Positions 34,617 to 42,432 of a stretch of 42,432 bases of DNA are shown piece by piece. The notes beneath the pieces are model-generated. The model ran no database searches. It was not told the origin of the DNA and was given only the letters and a program-made list of their open reading frames with translations. Position 1 is the first letter of the stretch. Each line of letters opens with the position of its first letter. Origin of the DNA: Rhodocyclaceae bacterium (GTDB taxonomy: Bacteria > Pseudomonadota > Gammaproteobacteria > Burkholderiales > Usitatibacteraceae); contig JADCIX010000042.1 of the NCBI GenBank assembly GCA_020247545.1, forward strand, positions 1 to 42,432, written 5' to 3'. Both the position numbers and the translations under genes were made by a program.

Positions 34617-36665
34617 ATGATCGAAAACAAACTCGTTTTACTTGCCATCCCTCTGCTGCCGCTGATCGGCGCGTTGCTGGCCGGCTTCCTCGGTAACGTA
34701 TTTGCCAAACCCGTGGGGCGTGCATTCGCGCACAGCGTCACCATCCTCGGTGTTGCGGCGGCGTTTGTGTTGTCCGTGTTTGTTTTTCAAGACGTATCGG
34801 CGGGCAAGACTTTTAACGGCTCGGTGTACACGTGGCTCGTGACCGGCGGGATCAAGTTTGAAGTAGGCTTTCTGATTGATTCACTTACCGCAACGATGAT
34901 GCTGGTAGTGACATTTGTTTCGTTGATGGTTCACGTCTACACCATCGGCTACATGAAAGACGACGACGGCTACACGCGTTTCTTCGCCTACATTTCACTC
35001 TTCACATTCGCCATGCTGATGTTGGTGATGTCGAACAACTTCCTGCAGCTGTTCTTTGGTTGGGAAGCGGTGGGGTTGGTGTCGTATCTCTTGATCGGCT
35101 TTTGGTACAAACGTCCCACGGCCATTAAAGCGAATCTGAAAGCATTCCTGGTAAACCGCGTTGGTGACTTTGGTTTCCTCATCGGCATCGGTTTGATCTT
35201 CGCGTACTTCGGCACACTCGATTACCGCGAGACGTTTGCGCTGGCGCAGAATTTCAAAGAGACCATCATCGAACCGGTTCCAGGCTGGCAGTGGTCACTG
35301 ATCACCGCAATTTGTATCGGGTTGTTTATCGGCGCGATGGGTAAGTCGGCGCAGTTCCCGTTACACGTTTGGCTGCCGGATTCGATGGAAGGCCCAACGC
35401 CAATTTCCGCGTTGATCCATGCCGCAACCATGGTCACGGCCGGTATCTTTATGGTTGCACGCATGTCACCGCTGTTTGAGATGTCCGAGACGGCACTCTC
35501 ATTTGTGCTGGTCATCGGCTCGATTACCGCTCTCTTCATGGGCTTTCTGGGGATTGTGCAGAACGACATCAAACGTGTTGTTGCGTATTCGACGTTGTCA
35601 CAGCTTGGCTACATGACAGTTGCACTCGGCGTCTCAGCCTACTCGGTTGCCATTTTCCATCTGATGACACACGCGTTCTTTAAGGCGCTGCTGTTCCTGG
35701 GTGCCGGCTCGGTCATCATGGGGATGCACCACAACCAAGACATGCGTTACATGGGTGGAGCCTGGAAGTACATGAAGATCACCTGGATCACCTCGCTGAT
35801 CGGCTCACTCGCATTGATTGGCACACCATTTTTCTCCGGCTTCTATTCGAAAGACTCGATCATTGAAGCCGTGAAACACGCTTCGATTCCCGGCGCGGGC
35901 ATTGCGTACTTCGCGGTGGTTGCGGGTGTGTTTGTCACTGCGTTCTACTCGTTCCGGATGTACTTCCTGGTGTTCCACGGCAAGGAGCGTTACGACGATC
36001 TACACCATGCGCACGATGACAGTCATGGCCACGACAACCACGCGCACGACGATGCGCACGAACACCACGGCCTCGCCAAGGGGGAGAAGCCGCACGAGAG
36101 TCCGTGGGTAGTGACGGTGCCGCTGGTTTTGCTGGCGATCCCGTCCGTCTTCATCGGCCTCTACACGATTCAACCGATGTTATTTGGTGAATTCTTCAAG
36201 GGTGTGATCACTATTTACCCGACGCACGATTCGCTTGCGGGATTGCGGTCACACTTCACCAGCTGGGCGGGCATGGCCATCCACGGCTTTCAAACTGTGC
36301 CGTTCTGGTTCGCTGCCGCCGGTGTTGCGTTGGCTTGGTTTTTCTACATGAAACGTCCGGATATTCCGACCGCGATCAAACAGCGATTTGGCTTCATTTA
36401 TCGATTGCTCGAAAACAAGTACTACCTCGATACCTTTAACGAGTGGGCGTTTGCCGGTGGCGCTCGCAAGCTCGGTTCCGCGCTGTGGAAGTTCGGTGAT
36501 GTGACCATCATCGACGGCATCATGGTCAACGGCACGGCGAAGGTCATCGGCTGGTTCTCCGGTGTCGCGCGGGTGGTGCAGTCCGGTTACCTCTATACCT
36601 ATGCCTTCTGGATGATTCTGGGCGTTTTTGTCCTCTTAAGTTTGGTGTTCCTGAAGATTCAATAA
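34617..36665 (+). CDS. nuoL: NADH-quinone oxidoreductase subunit L
   Basis: This is the distal antiporter-like proton-pumping subunit. The 682-residue protein has about 16 helices including the long lateral helix at the C-terminus. Key residues lie in NNFLQLFFGWEAVGLVSYLL (the conserved Glu), GKSAQFPLHVWLPDSMEGPT and AATMVTAGIFM. Between helices near residue 455-485 is a histidine-rich loop (HHAHDDSHGHDNHAHDD) that could bind metal; such loops occur in several betaproteobacterial NuoL proteins. Confidence 0.97.
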   Translation: MIENKLVLLAIPLLPLIGALLAGFLGNVFAKPVGRAFAHSVTILGVAAAFVLSVFVFQDVSAGKTFNGSVYTWLVTGGIKFEVGFLIDSLTATMMLVVTFVSLMVHVYTIGYMKDDDGYTRFFAYISLFTFAMLMLVMSNNFLQLFFGWEAVGLVSYLLIGFWYKRPTAIKANLKAFLVNRVGDFGFLIGIGLIFAYFGTLDYRETFALAQNFKETIIEPVPGWQWSLITAICIGLFIGAMGKSAQFPLHVWLPDSMEGPTPISALIHAATMVTAGIFMVARMSPLFEMSETALSFVLVIGSITALFMGFLGIVQNDIKRVVAYSTLSQLGYMTVALGVSAYSVAIFHLMTHAFFKALLFLGAGSVIMGMHHNQDMRYMGGAWKYMKITWITSLIGSLALIGTPFFSGFYSKDSIIEAVKHASIPGAGIAYFAVVAGVFVTAFYSFRMYFLVFHGKERYDDLHHAHDDSHGHDNHAHDDAHEHHGLAKGEKPHESPWVVTVPLVLLAIPSVFIGLYTIQPMLFGEFFKGVITIYPTHDSLAGLRSHFTSWAGMAIHGFQTVPFWFAAAGVALAWFFYMKRPDIPTAIKQRFGFIYRLLENKYYLDTFNEWAFAGGARKLGSALWKFGDVTIIDGIMVNGTAKVIGWFSGVARVVQSGYLYTYAFWMILGVFVLLSLVFLKIQ

Positions 36666-36715
36666 AGCGTCATTGTGTGTGAGTCGCTGTCACACACTGG
36701 GCGAAGAAAACAACA

Positions 36716-38200
36716 ATGCAAACAAGTTCCTACATATTGAGTTTGACCATCTGGGTGCCGATTTTTTTTGGCATCTTGGTGTTATTCCTGCATCGAAATC
36801 AGCACAAGTCGTTGGCGCGGGTTGTTGCCTTGGCGGGCAGTATTCTTGGCCTGCTGGTAGCAATTCCGCTTTGGATAGGTTTCGATAACACCTCGGCCGC
36901 AATGCAATTTGTCCAAAGCGTGCTTTGGATCCCGCGTTACAACATTCACTATGCGCTGGGCGTAGACGGCATCTCCATGCTGTTTGTATTGCTCAATAGC
37001 TTTACCACCATTCTCGTCATCGCCGCGTCGTGGGAAGTGATCCAAGAGAAGGTGTCGCAGTATCTGGCGTGTTTCCTAATCATGTCAGGTTTGATCAACG
37101 GTGTGTTCGCCGCGACCGACGCGATTTTGTTTTACCTGTTCTTCGAGGCCATGTTGATCCCGATGTTCCTCATTATCGGTATCTGGGGCGGGCCGCGTCG
37201 GGTGTATGCTGCAGTCAAGTTTTTCCTATATACATTGTTGGGCTCGTTGTTGATGCTGGCCGCGTTGATTTATCTCTACAACGTCACCAACGGTAGTTTT
37301 GACATTATCGATTACCACCGTGTGCCGCTGGGCATTACCGCGCAGACGCTGATCTTCCTCGCCTTCTTTGCCTCGTTCGCGGTGAAGGTGCCGATGTGGC
37401 CGGTGCATACGTGGTTGCCGGATGCACACGTTGAGGCACCCACCGGCGGCTCGGTGATCTTGGCGGCCATTACGCTCAAAATCGGTGCGTATGGTTTCTT
37501 GCGCTTCAATATGCCGATCGCGCCGGACGCAAGCCACGCCTTGGCGGGATTCATGATCGCGTTGTCGCTGATTGCGGTGGTCTACATCGGCCTTGTTGCA
37601 TTGGTCCAAGCCGACATGAAAAAGCTGGTGGCGTATTCATCCATCTCACACATGGGTTTTGTCACGCTGGGCTTCTTCCTGTTTAACAGTCAGGGTGTGG
37701 AGGGCGGGCTGGTGCAGATGATTTCGCACGGCTTTATTTCGGCGGCGATGTTCCTGTGTATCGGCGTGTTGTACGACCGTGTGCACTCGCGTGAGATTTC
37801 CGCTTATGGCGGCGTGGTGAATACGATGCCGAAGTTTGCTTTTTTTGCCGTGTTGTTTGCGATGGCGAATTCTGGTTTGCCGGCCACGTCAGGATTTGTC
37901 GGTGAGTTCATGGTCATCCTCGGCGCGATGAAGGTGAATTTCTGGTTCGCCTTTGTGGCCTCAACGACCCTGATCCTGGGTGCCGCTTACTCGCTGTGGA
38001 TGGTCAAGCGTGTGATCTTTGGTGAAATCGCCAACGACAACGTTCGCACGCTAACCGATATCAACGCCCGCGAGATGACGATCCTCGCGGTGCTGGCATT
38101 GCTGGTGCTGTTTATGGGCCTGTATCCCAAACCGTTTACCGATGTGATGCACGTCTCAGTCGATGCGCTGTTGAAGCATGTTGCAATCAGTAAGTTATAG
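36716..38200 (+). CDS. nuoM: NADH-quinone oxidoreductase subunit M
   Basis: This is the second antiporter-like proton-pumping subunit, 494 residues and about 14 helices. Signatures include ILFYLFFEAMLIPMFLIIGIWGG (pump glutamate) and KVPMWPVHTWLPDAHVEAPT with SVILAAITLKIGAYG. Normal length and motifs. It starts 50 bases after nuoL. Confidence 0.97.
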   Translation: MQTSSYILSLTIWVPIFFGILVLFLHRNQHKSLARVVALAGSILGLLVAIPLWIGFDNTSAAMQFVQSVLWIPRYNIHYALGVDGISMLFVLLNSFTTILVIAASWEVIQEKVSQYLACFLIMSGLINGVFAATDAILFYLFFEAMLIPMFLIIGIWGGPRRVYAAVKFFLYTLLGSLLMLAALIYLYNVTNGSFDIIDYHRVPLGITAQTLIFLAFFASFAVKVPMWPVHTWLPDAHVEAPTGGSVILAAITLKIGAYGFLRFNMPIAPDASHALAGFMIALSLIAVVYIGLVALVQADMKKLVAYSSISHMGFVTLGFFLFNSQGVEGGLVQMISHGFISAAMFLCIGVLYDRVHSREISAYGGVVNTMPKFAFFAVLFAMANSGLPATSGFVGEFMVILGAMKVNFWFAFVASTTLILGAAYSLWMVKRVIFGEIANDNVRTLTDINAREMTILAVLALLVLFMGLYPKPFTDVMHVSVDALLKHVAISKL

Positions 38201-38218
38201 AGAACAGTTGGATTTCAA

Positions 38219-39673
38219 ATGACCCTCGCACAAGTAAACATCAACGTGGCGTTTCCCGAGATCATGTTGCTCGTAGTCACGGGCTGCATCATGTTGATCG
38301 ACCTGTTTGGCCATGAACGTGGCCGCGCCGCCGCAAAATTTGAGATTCCCGTTGGTTTACTCGTCATCCTAGCGTTGTTAAGCTTTATAAACCTGAGCAT
38401 TGGCTCAAACTTCACTGGCTTCGGTGGAATGTTTGTCAATGACGGAATGTCGCGCCTGCTAAAGGGTTGCATCTTGTTGTCGGTGGCGGGGCTGATTGTC
38501 TATAGCCGCGCCTACCTCGAAACCCGCAAGCTATTCACAGGCGAGTTCATTCTGCTGCTGTTGTTCGCTACCCTCGGCATGATGATCATGGTCTCGGCCA
38601 ATCACTTTGTCTTGTTGTACCTCGGCCTGGAGATTCTGGCGCTCTCGACCTACACCATGGTCGCCCTAAATCGTGATTCCGCCACCTCTACCGAGGCGGC
38701 GATGAAGTACTTCATCCTTGGTGCGCTCGCGTCCGGTCTGTTGCTCTATGGCATGTCGATGGTGTATGGCGGCACCGGATCACTCGATGTTGCAGTCATT
38801 GCCAAGACAATCGAATTTTCGCGCGCCAACGATCCTCTGATCACCTTCGGCCTTGTGTTTGTCGTGGCAGGGTTGGCGTTTAAGCTCGGCGTGGTGCCGT
38901 TTCACATGTGGGTGCCGGACGTATACCAAGGCGCACCGACACCGATGACCATGTTTATCGGCTCTGCTTCCAAGATCGCAGCGTTCGGTTTCACGATTCG
39001 TATTCTTGGCGACTCGCTGGCTGGAGCGGCGAACGATTGGCAGGGCATGTTGGTGATCCTCGCAGTGGCCTCTCTCGCGGTCGGCAACATCATCGCGATT
39101 GCGCAGACAAACTTAAAGCGTATGTTGGCGTACTCCACCATTTCACACATGGGCTTCTTGTTACTCGGTTTGCTCGCCGGCACCAAGAACGGTTACGCCG
39201 CGTCGATGTTCTACATCATCTCCTACGCCTTGATGTCGCTTGGTGCGTTCGGCATCATCATGCTACTTTCCCGCGAAGGCTTCGAGGCCGAGCAGCTTGA
39301 TGACCTGAAGGGCTTGAACCAACGCTCGCCGTGGGTGGCGTTCTTGATGCTGGTGATGATGTTCTCAATGGCCGGTATTCCGCCGTTTGTAGGTTTCTTC
39401 GCCAAGCTGTCCGTATTGGAAGCTGTCTTACAAGCCGACTTCACGTGGCTGGTGGTCTACGCGGTGCTGATGAGTGTGATCGGGGCGTTCTACTATCTTC
39501 GGGCGGTGAAACTGATGTACTTTGACGCGCCGGTCGACAATTCGCCGATCATCACCGGACAGGCGATGCGTGCCCTGCTGGGTGTGAACGCATTTGCGGT
39601 ATTACTCATTGGGCTGCTGCCGGGCGCCGGGCTGATGGGGCTTTGCCTTAGCGCCATCCAGAAATCACTGTAA
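38219..39673 (+). CDS. nuoN: NADH-quinone oxidoreductase subunit N
   Basis: This is the third antiporter-like subunit, 484 residues and about 14 helices. It has the family motifs HFVLLYLGLEILALSTYTMVAL and KLGVVPFHMWVPDVYQGAPTP. Unlike many betaproteobacteria, there is no DUF2818 gene between it and the NUDIX gene, which starts nine bases after its stop. Confidence 0.96.
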   Translation: MTLAQVNINVAFPEIMLLVVTGCIMLIDLFGHERGRAAAKFEIPVGLLVILALLSFINLSIGSNFTGFGGMFVNDGMSRLLKGCILLSVAGLIVYSRAYLETRKLFTGEFILLLLFATLGMMIMVSANHFVLLYLGLEILALSTYTMVALNRDSATSTEAAMKYFILGALASGLLLYGMSMVYGGTGSLDVAVIAKTIEFSRANDPLITFGLVFVVAGLAFKLGVVPFHMWVPDVYQGAPTPMTMFIGSASKIAAFGFTIRILGDSLAGAANDWQGMLVILAVASLAVGNIIAIAQTNLKRMLAYSTISHMGFLLLGLLAGTKNGYAASMFYIISYALMSLGAFGIIMLLSREGFEAEQLDDLKGLNQRSPWVAFLMLVMMFSMAGIPPFVGFFAKLSVLEAVLQADFTWLVVYAVLMSVIGAFYYLRAVKLMYFDAPVDNSPIITGQAMRALLGVNAFAVLLIGLLPGAGLMGLCLSAIQKSL

Positions 39674-39682
39674 GGTTATCCG

Positions 39683-40276
39683 GTGGCCGTGCCGTCTGAT
39701 TTGCCGACGCTACCGACGTTTACTGATCTTACCGAACACCATCTCGAAACTGAACAGGTTGTCGAGGGCAAGTTCATTCGTATGCACACCGACCGTGTGC
39801 GCCTGCCGGACGGTAGCGAATCCCATCGTGAATATGTGCTGCACCCGGGGGCGGTCGTGATCGCTGCGTTTTTGGGCAACAGTGTGGACGCCGAGACGCT
39901 CGTCTTTGAGCACCAGTACCGTTATCCGGTCGGTAAACACTTCATCGAGCTTCCGGCCGGCAAGATCGACGCCGGTGAGGCACAGCTTGAGACCGCCCGA
40001 CGCGAGCTGCTCGAAGAGACCGGCTACGTTTCCGAAACTTGGCAGCACGCCCTAACCATGCATCCCACGATTGGTTATGCAAATGAACATATCGAGCTCT
40101 ACATCGCCAAGGATGTGAAGTATGTCGGCCAACAGCGTGACGAAGGTGAGTTTTTAGAAGTGTTCACCATGTCGTTATCGGACGCGGTTGAGCGGATCGG
40201 CCGTGGCGAAATCACCGACACCAAAACCGCCTTTTCGTTGCTCTGGCTGGATCGTTTCCGTGACCGTTGGATGTAG
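39683..40276 (+). CDS. NUDIX hydrolase (ADP-ribose pyrophosphatase type)
   Basis: The 197-residue product hydrolyses a nucleoside diphosphate linked to another group, most likely ADP-ribose to AMP and ribose 5-phosphate. The NUDIX box runs from Gly93 to Val116 (GKIDAGE..., RRELLEETGY), with the magnesium-binding glutamates Glu108, Glu111 and Glu112. The preceding EHQYRYPVGKHFIELPAG is typical of the ADP-ribose branch. GTG start, nine bases after nuoN; glpD follows after three bases, so all three genes are probably cotranscribed. Confidence 0.9.
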   Translation: MAVPSDLPTLPTFTDLTEHHLETEQVVEGKFIRMHTDRVRLPDGSESHREYVLHPGAVVIAAFLGNSVDAETLVFEHQYRYPVGKHFIELPAGKIDAGEAQLETARRELLEETGYVSETWQHALTMHPTIGYANEHIELYIAKDVKYVGQQRDEGEFLEVFTMSLSDAVERIGRGEITDTKTAFSLLWLDRFRDRWM

Positions 40277-40279
40277 GCA

Positions 40280-41797
40280 ATGACGTACGACTTAGCCATT
40301 ATCGGCGGCGGCATTAACGGTTGCGGCATCGCGCGTGACGCGGCGGGTCGCGGCTTGTCAGTGTTGCTGGTGGAGCAACACGACCTCGCCTGCGCCACCA
40401 GTAGCTGGAGCACTAAACTCATTCATGGCGGGCTGCGCTATTTGGAGCAGTACGAGTTCCGGCTGGTGCGTGAGTCTCTGCAAGAGCGCGAGGTCTTGCT
40501 AAAGCTGGCACCGCATCTCATCCGGCCCATGCAGTTTGTGTTGCCCCACGATCGTGGGATGCGGCCGGCGTGGATGATTCGCGCGGGGCTGTTTTTGTAC
40601 GATCACATCGGCGGCAAACAGTCGATGCCTAGCTCGCGTGGGTTACGCTTTCCGGATCACAATTTCAACGCCGGGCTGTCACCCAAAATTACGCGGGGTT
40701 TTGTCTATTCCGATGCGCAGGTTGACGACGCAAGGTTGACGGTGCTCAACGCCGTCTCCGCGCGTGAGCTTGGCGCGGAGATACGAACCCGCACCGCACT
40801 GGTCGGCGGGCGGCGTGAAGCCAATCGCTGGTGTTTGAGTTTGTCTGCCAATGGTGACACTGCTACGACAGTGTATGCAAATGCCGTAGTCAATGCCGCC
40901 GGCCCGTGGGTAAAACAGGTATTGGATAACGCTTTCAAGATCGAGACTGCGGCAGCGGTGCGCTTGGTGAAGGGCAGCCACATCATCGTGCCTCGTATCC
41001 ATGAATTTGATCATGCTTACCTTTTGCAGACCGCTGATGGCCGTGTCGTGTTTGTGATTCCGTATGAAGGGCGTTACTCGTTGATCGGTACGACCGACAT
41101 TCTGGTGACTGATGCGAATCAAACGCCTGCGATCTCCGAGGAAGAAACCACCTACCTCCTGGAGGCCGTGAACCGCTTTCTTGCCAAGCCGCTGTTTGCG
41201 CGCGATGTGGTCTGGTCGTACGCCGGGGTGCGCCCGCTTTATGACGACGGCGAAGCCAATGCCAGCAAAGTGACACGAGACTACGTATTGAAGCTTGATC
41301 ACGTTGACGGCAAGCTGCCGTTGCTCTCGGTGTTCGGCGGCAAACTCACCACCTACCGACGTCTGGCGGAACACGCCTTGGAAACGATGGCATCACACCT
41401 GCCGGCGATGCGCGGCGCGTGGACGGGAAGTACGGCGCTGCCGGGCGGCGAGTTGGAGGGGTATGCGGATGATGATGATGGTGTTGACATCTATGCACGT
41501 TCGCTCATCCCAAAACATTCCGGCGTTCCACCGGATTACATTCGGCGCTTGGTGCATCGCCACGGTGACCGAGCGGCCAACGTGCTCCAGGGTGTGCGCA
41601 ATGTCGCCGACATGGGCGAGATCTTTGGTTCGGGGCTCAACTTGTTGTGTGAACGTGAGATCGAATTCCTCATTCGCGATGAGTGGGCAACATCGGCGGA
41701 TGACATTCTCTGGCGGCGCACCAAGTGTGGCCTGCATATGGCTGACGACGAGCGCGTGCGGGCTGCGGCGTTCATTGATGTGAAACTCAAGAATTGA
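40280..41797 (+). CDS. glpD: Aerobic glycerol-3-phosphate dehydrogenase
   Basis: This FAD enzyme of the inner membrane oxidises glycerol 3-phosphate to dihydroxyacetone phosphate and reduces ubiquinone. The 505-residue product has the FAD-binding IIGGGINGCGIARDAAGRG (7-25), SSWSTKLIHGGLRYLEQYEF and the later YSLIGTTDI and GGKLTTYRRLAEHALE. A C-terminal GlpA/GlpD-type domain completes it. It lies three bases after the NUDIX gene. Its product feeds TpiA and, in reverse sense, it competes with lipid synthesis for glycerol 3-phosphate. Confidence 0.94.
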   Translation: MTYDLAIIGGGINGCGIARDAAGRGLSVLLVEQHDLACATSSWSTKLIHGGLRYLEQYEFRLVRESLQEREVLLKLAPHLIRPMQFVLPHDRGMRPAWMIRAGLFLYDHIGGKQSMPSSRGLRFPDHNFNAGLSPKITRGFVYSDAQVDDARLTVLNAVSARELGAEIRTRTALVGGRREANRWCLSLSANGDTATTVYANAVVNAAGPWVKQVLDNAFKIETAAAVRLVKGSHIIVPRIHEFDHAYLLQTADGRVVFVIPYEGRYSLIGTTDILVTDANQTPAISEEETTYLLEAVNRFLAKPLFARDVVWSYAGVRPLYDDGEANASKVTRDYVLKLDHVDGKLPLLSVFGGKLTTYRRLAEHALETMASHLPAMRGAWTGSTALPGGELEGYADDDDGVDIYARSLIPKHSGVPPDYIRRLVHRHGDRAANVLQGVRNVADMGEIFGSGLNLLCEREIEFLIRDEWATSADDILWRRTKCGLHMADDERVRAAAFIDVKLKN

Positions 41798-41838
41798 CGG
41801 GCGTTTTCAGCAATTTGTGATTGGAAATGTTCGTGGAT
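41796..41838. repeat. Dispersed 3'-UTR-like repeat, copy B
   Basis: It begins within the glpD stop codon: GACGGGCGTTTTCAG, then TTGGAAATG, then TTCGTGG. It aligns best with copy A at 67-106 (GACGGG, TTTTCAG and TTGGAAATG in the same order and similar spacing). Confidence 0.45.
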
Positions 41839-42119
41839 GTTCGAGTTGCGGAAAATAGCGTGTGAGGCTCAAAACTGCCAGAGGTCGAGCGGCTTATCAC
41901 ACAAGGTCTTCGAGTCCCTAGCCCGCATATTTCACCGTCGTCCCGATACTTTCCTGAAGCGGGGCGCAATCAGCCATTGAAATGGAAATTTGGGGTCTTG
42001 GAGGCGGCATTTGGAGGTGGATTTTGTCTGCGGCCAGCTGGCGACCAAGGTGCCCCCTTCCCGGCATGGGTTGCGAGCCTGATTTGTGTTGTTGCGGCGG
42101 CCAGCCGATCTTAACTTGG
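41798..42119. other. Gene-free stretch beyond glpD, including the end of an IS1380 element
   Basis: No credible gene. After the repeat at its left edge, the stretch must contain the right-hand boundary of the IS1380-family element whose transposase ends at 42120. I could not identify that element's terminal repeat, because the other end lies outside the window. Confidence 0.5.
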
Positions 42120-42432
42120 CTATCCGCTGTTCAACGCATGCAGCGCCGTCTGGAAGATCGAGGCACTCGGCCAGCGACTGGCAGAGTAGAGCCGGATACG
42201 ACGCGTATTACGCGTAATGACCGCCGCGAGTTTGAGCAACTGATCGCGCAGGTTATGAACCTGCGCATTGGCTAAGGGTGTACCTTTGAGTGCCAGCATT
42301 CGCCGTCGCTCGACCAAGGTGTAGGCCAGTGCCGACAGCAGGATGCGGAACTGGTTGGCATTGAAGTACTGGCAACTGGTGCGGGTGGCAAACAAACCCA
42401 GTTGCGCCTCCTTGATGCGGTTCTCGGCTTCA
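42120..42432 (-). CDS. IS1380-family transposase, C-terminal part (cut by window end)
   Basis: The visible 104 residues begin EAENRIKEAQLGLFATRTS and continue NANQFRILLSALAYTLVERRR, then TPLANAQVHNLRDQLLKLAAVITRN and a final IRLYSASRWPSASIF. This is the C-terminus of IS1380-family DDE transposases, which contains the third catalytic glutamate region (AENRIKE). The gene continues past 42432 and the frame is open to the edge. Whether the whole gene is intact cannot be seen. Confidence 0.85.
   Translation of the reverse strand, partial: EAENRIKEAQLGLFATRTSCQYFNANQFRILLSALAYTLVERRRMLALKGTPLANAQVHNLRDQLLKLAAVITRNTRRIRLYSASRWPSASIFQTALHALNSG

Noticed and set aside
1-42432. CRISPR arrays, prophage modules or a replication origin
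   Set aside because: No regularly spaced repeats, phage structural genes or DnaA-box clusters were seen on either strand.

Overview
The window comes from a proteobacterial chromosome, most likely betaproteobacterial. The order tpiA-secG-tRNA-Leu-nuoA..N with a single-copy 14-subunit complex I is typical of that class. The protein sequences (PstS/PstC/PstA/PstB, NuoG, SecG with an Ala/Pro-rich tail, and a secreted protein built of GMWW/GLWW modules) also read as betaproteobacterial. Genus cannot be fixed from the sequence.

Layout. 1-2235: accessory DNA with REP-like repeats, one AT-richer exported hypothetical protein and an IS30-family transposase. 2236-18890: a phosphate-starvation region. 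It holds a phosphatidylserine-decarboxylase-like gene, a class-III PLP aminotransferase, an Mpo1-like membrane protein, a GT4 glycosyltransferase, a BASS-type transporter, a secreted haem/InlB-like protein, the PhoX phosphatase, pstSCAB, a SixA-type phosphatase, a PlcP/LpxH-like phosphoesterase, a small conserved-looking protein and an OlsB-type ornithine-lipid acyltransferase. 19175-22506: a two-gene type-I peptide exporter (HlyD-like adaptor plus C39-peptidase ABC transporter). 22775-39673: tpiA, secG, tRNA-Leu(GAG) and the nuo operon, interrupted by a cupin gene between nuoD and nuoE and by an odd duplicated nuoD 5' end. 39683-41797: a NUDIX hydrolase and glpD. 42120-42432: the 3' end of an IS1380-family transposase running off the window.

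How it works together. By eye I find nine candidate PhoB boxes made of CTGTCA-like half-sites repeated at 11-bp phase. They lie upstream of the aminotransferase, the Mpo1-like gene, the glycosyltransferase, the secreted haem protein, phoX, pstS, the PlcP-like gene, olsB and a short gene-free stretch that looks like a small RNA gene ending in a strong terminator. The simplest reading is a phosphate-starvation locus. PstSCAB imports phosphate and PhoX scavenges it outside the cytoplasm. The PlcP-like enzyme would strip head groups from phospholipids to give diacylglycerol, the glycosyltransferase would make a phosphorus-free glycolipid from it, and OlsB would make (lyso-)ornithine lipid. The aminotransferase, the PSD-like enzyme and the Mpo1-like protein are extra members whose roles in this programme are not known. 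The lipid roles and the Pho control are inferences from sequence motifs and gene context. The second half of the window is ordinary respiratory housekeeping apart from the nuoC/nuoD junction, the cupin insertion and the repeats.
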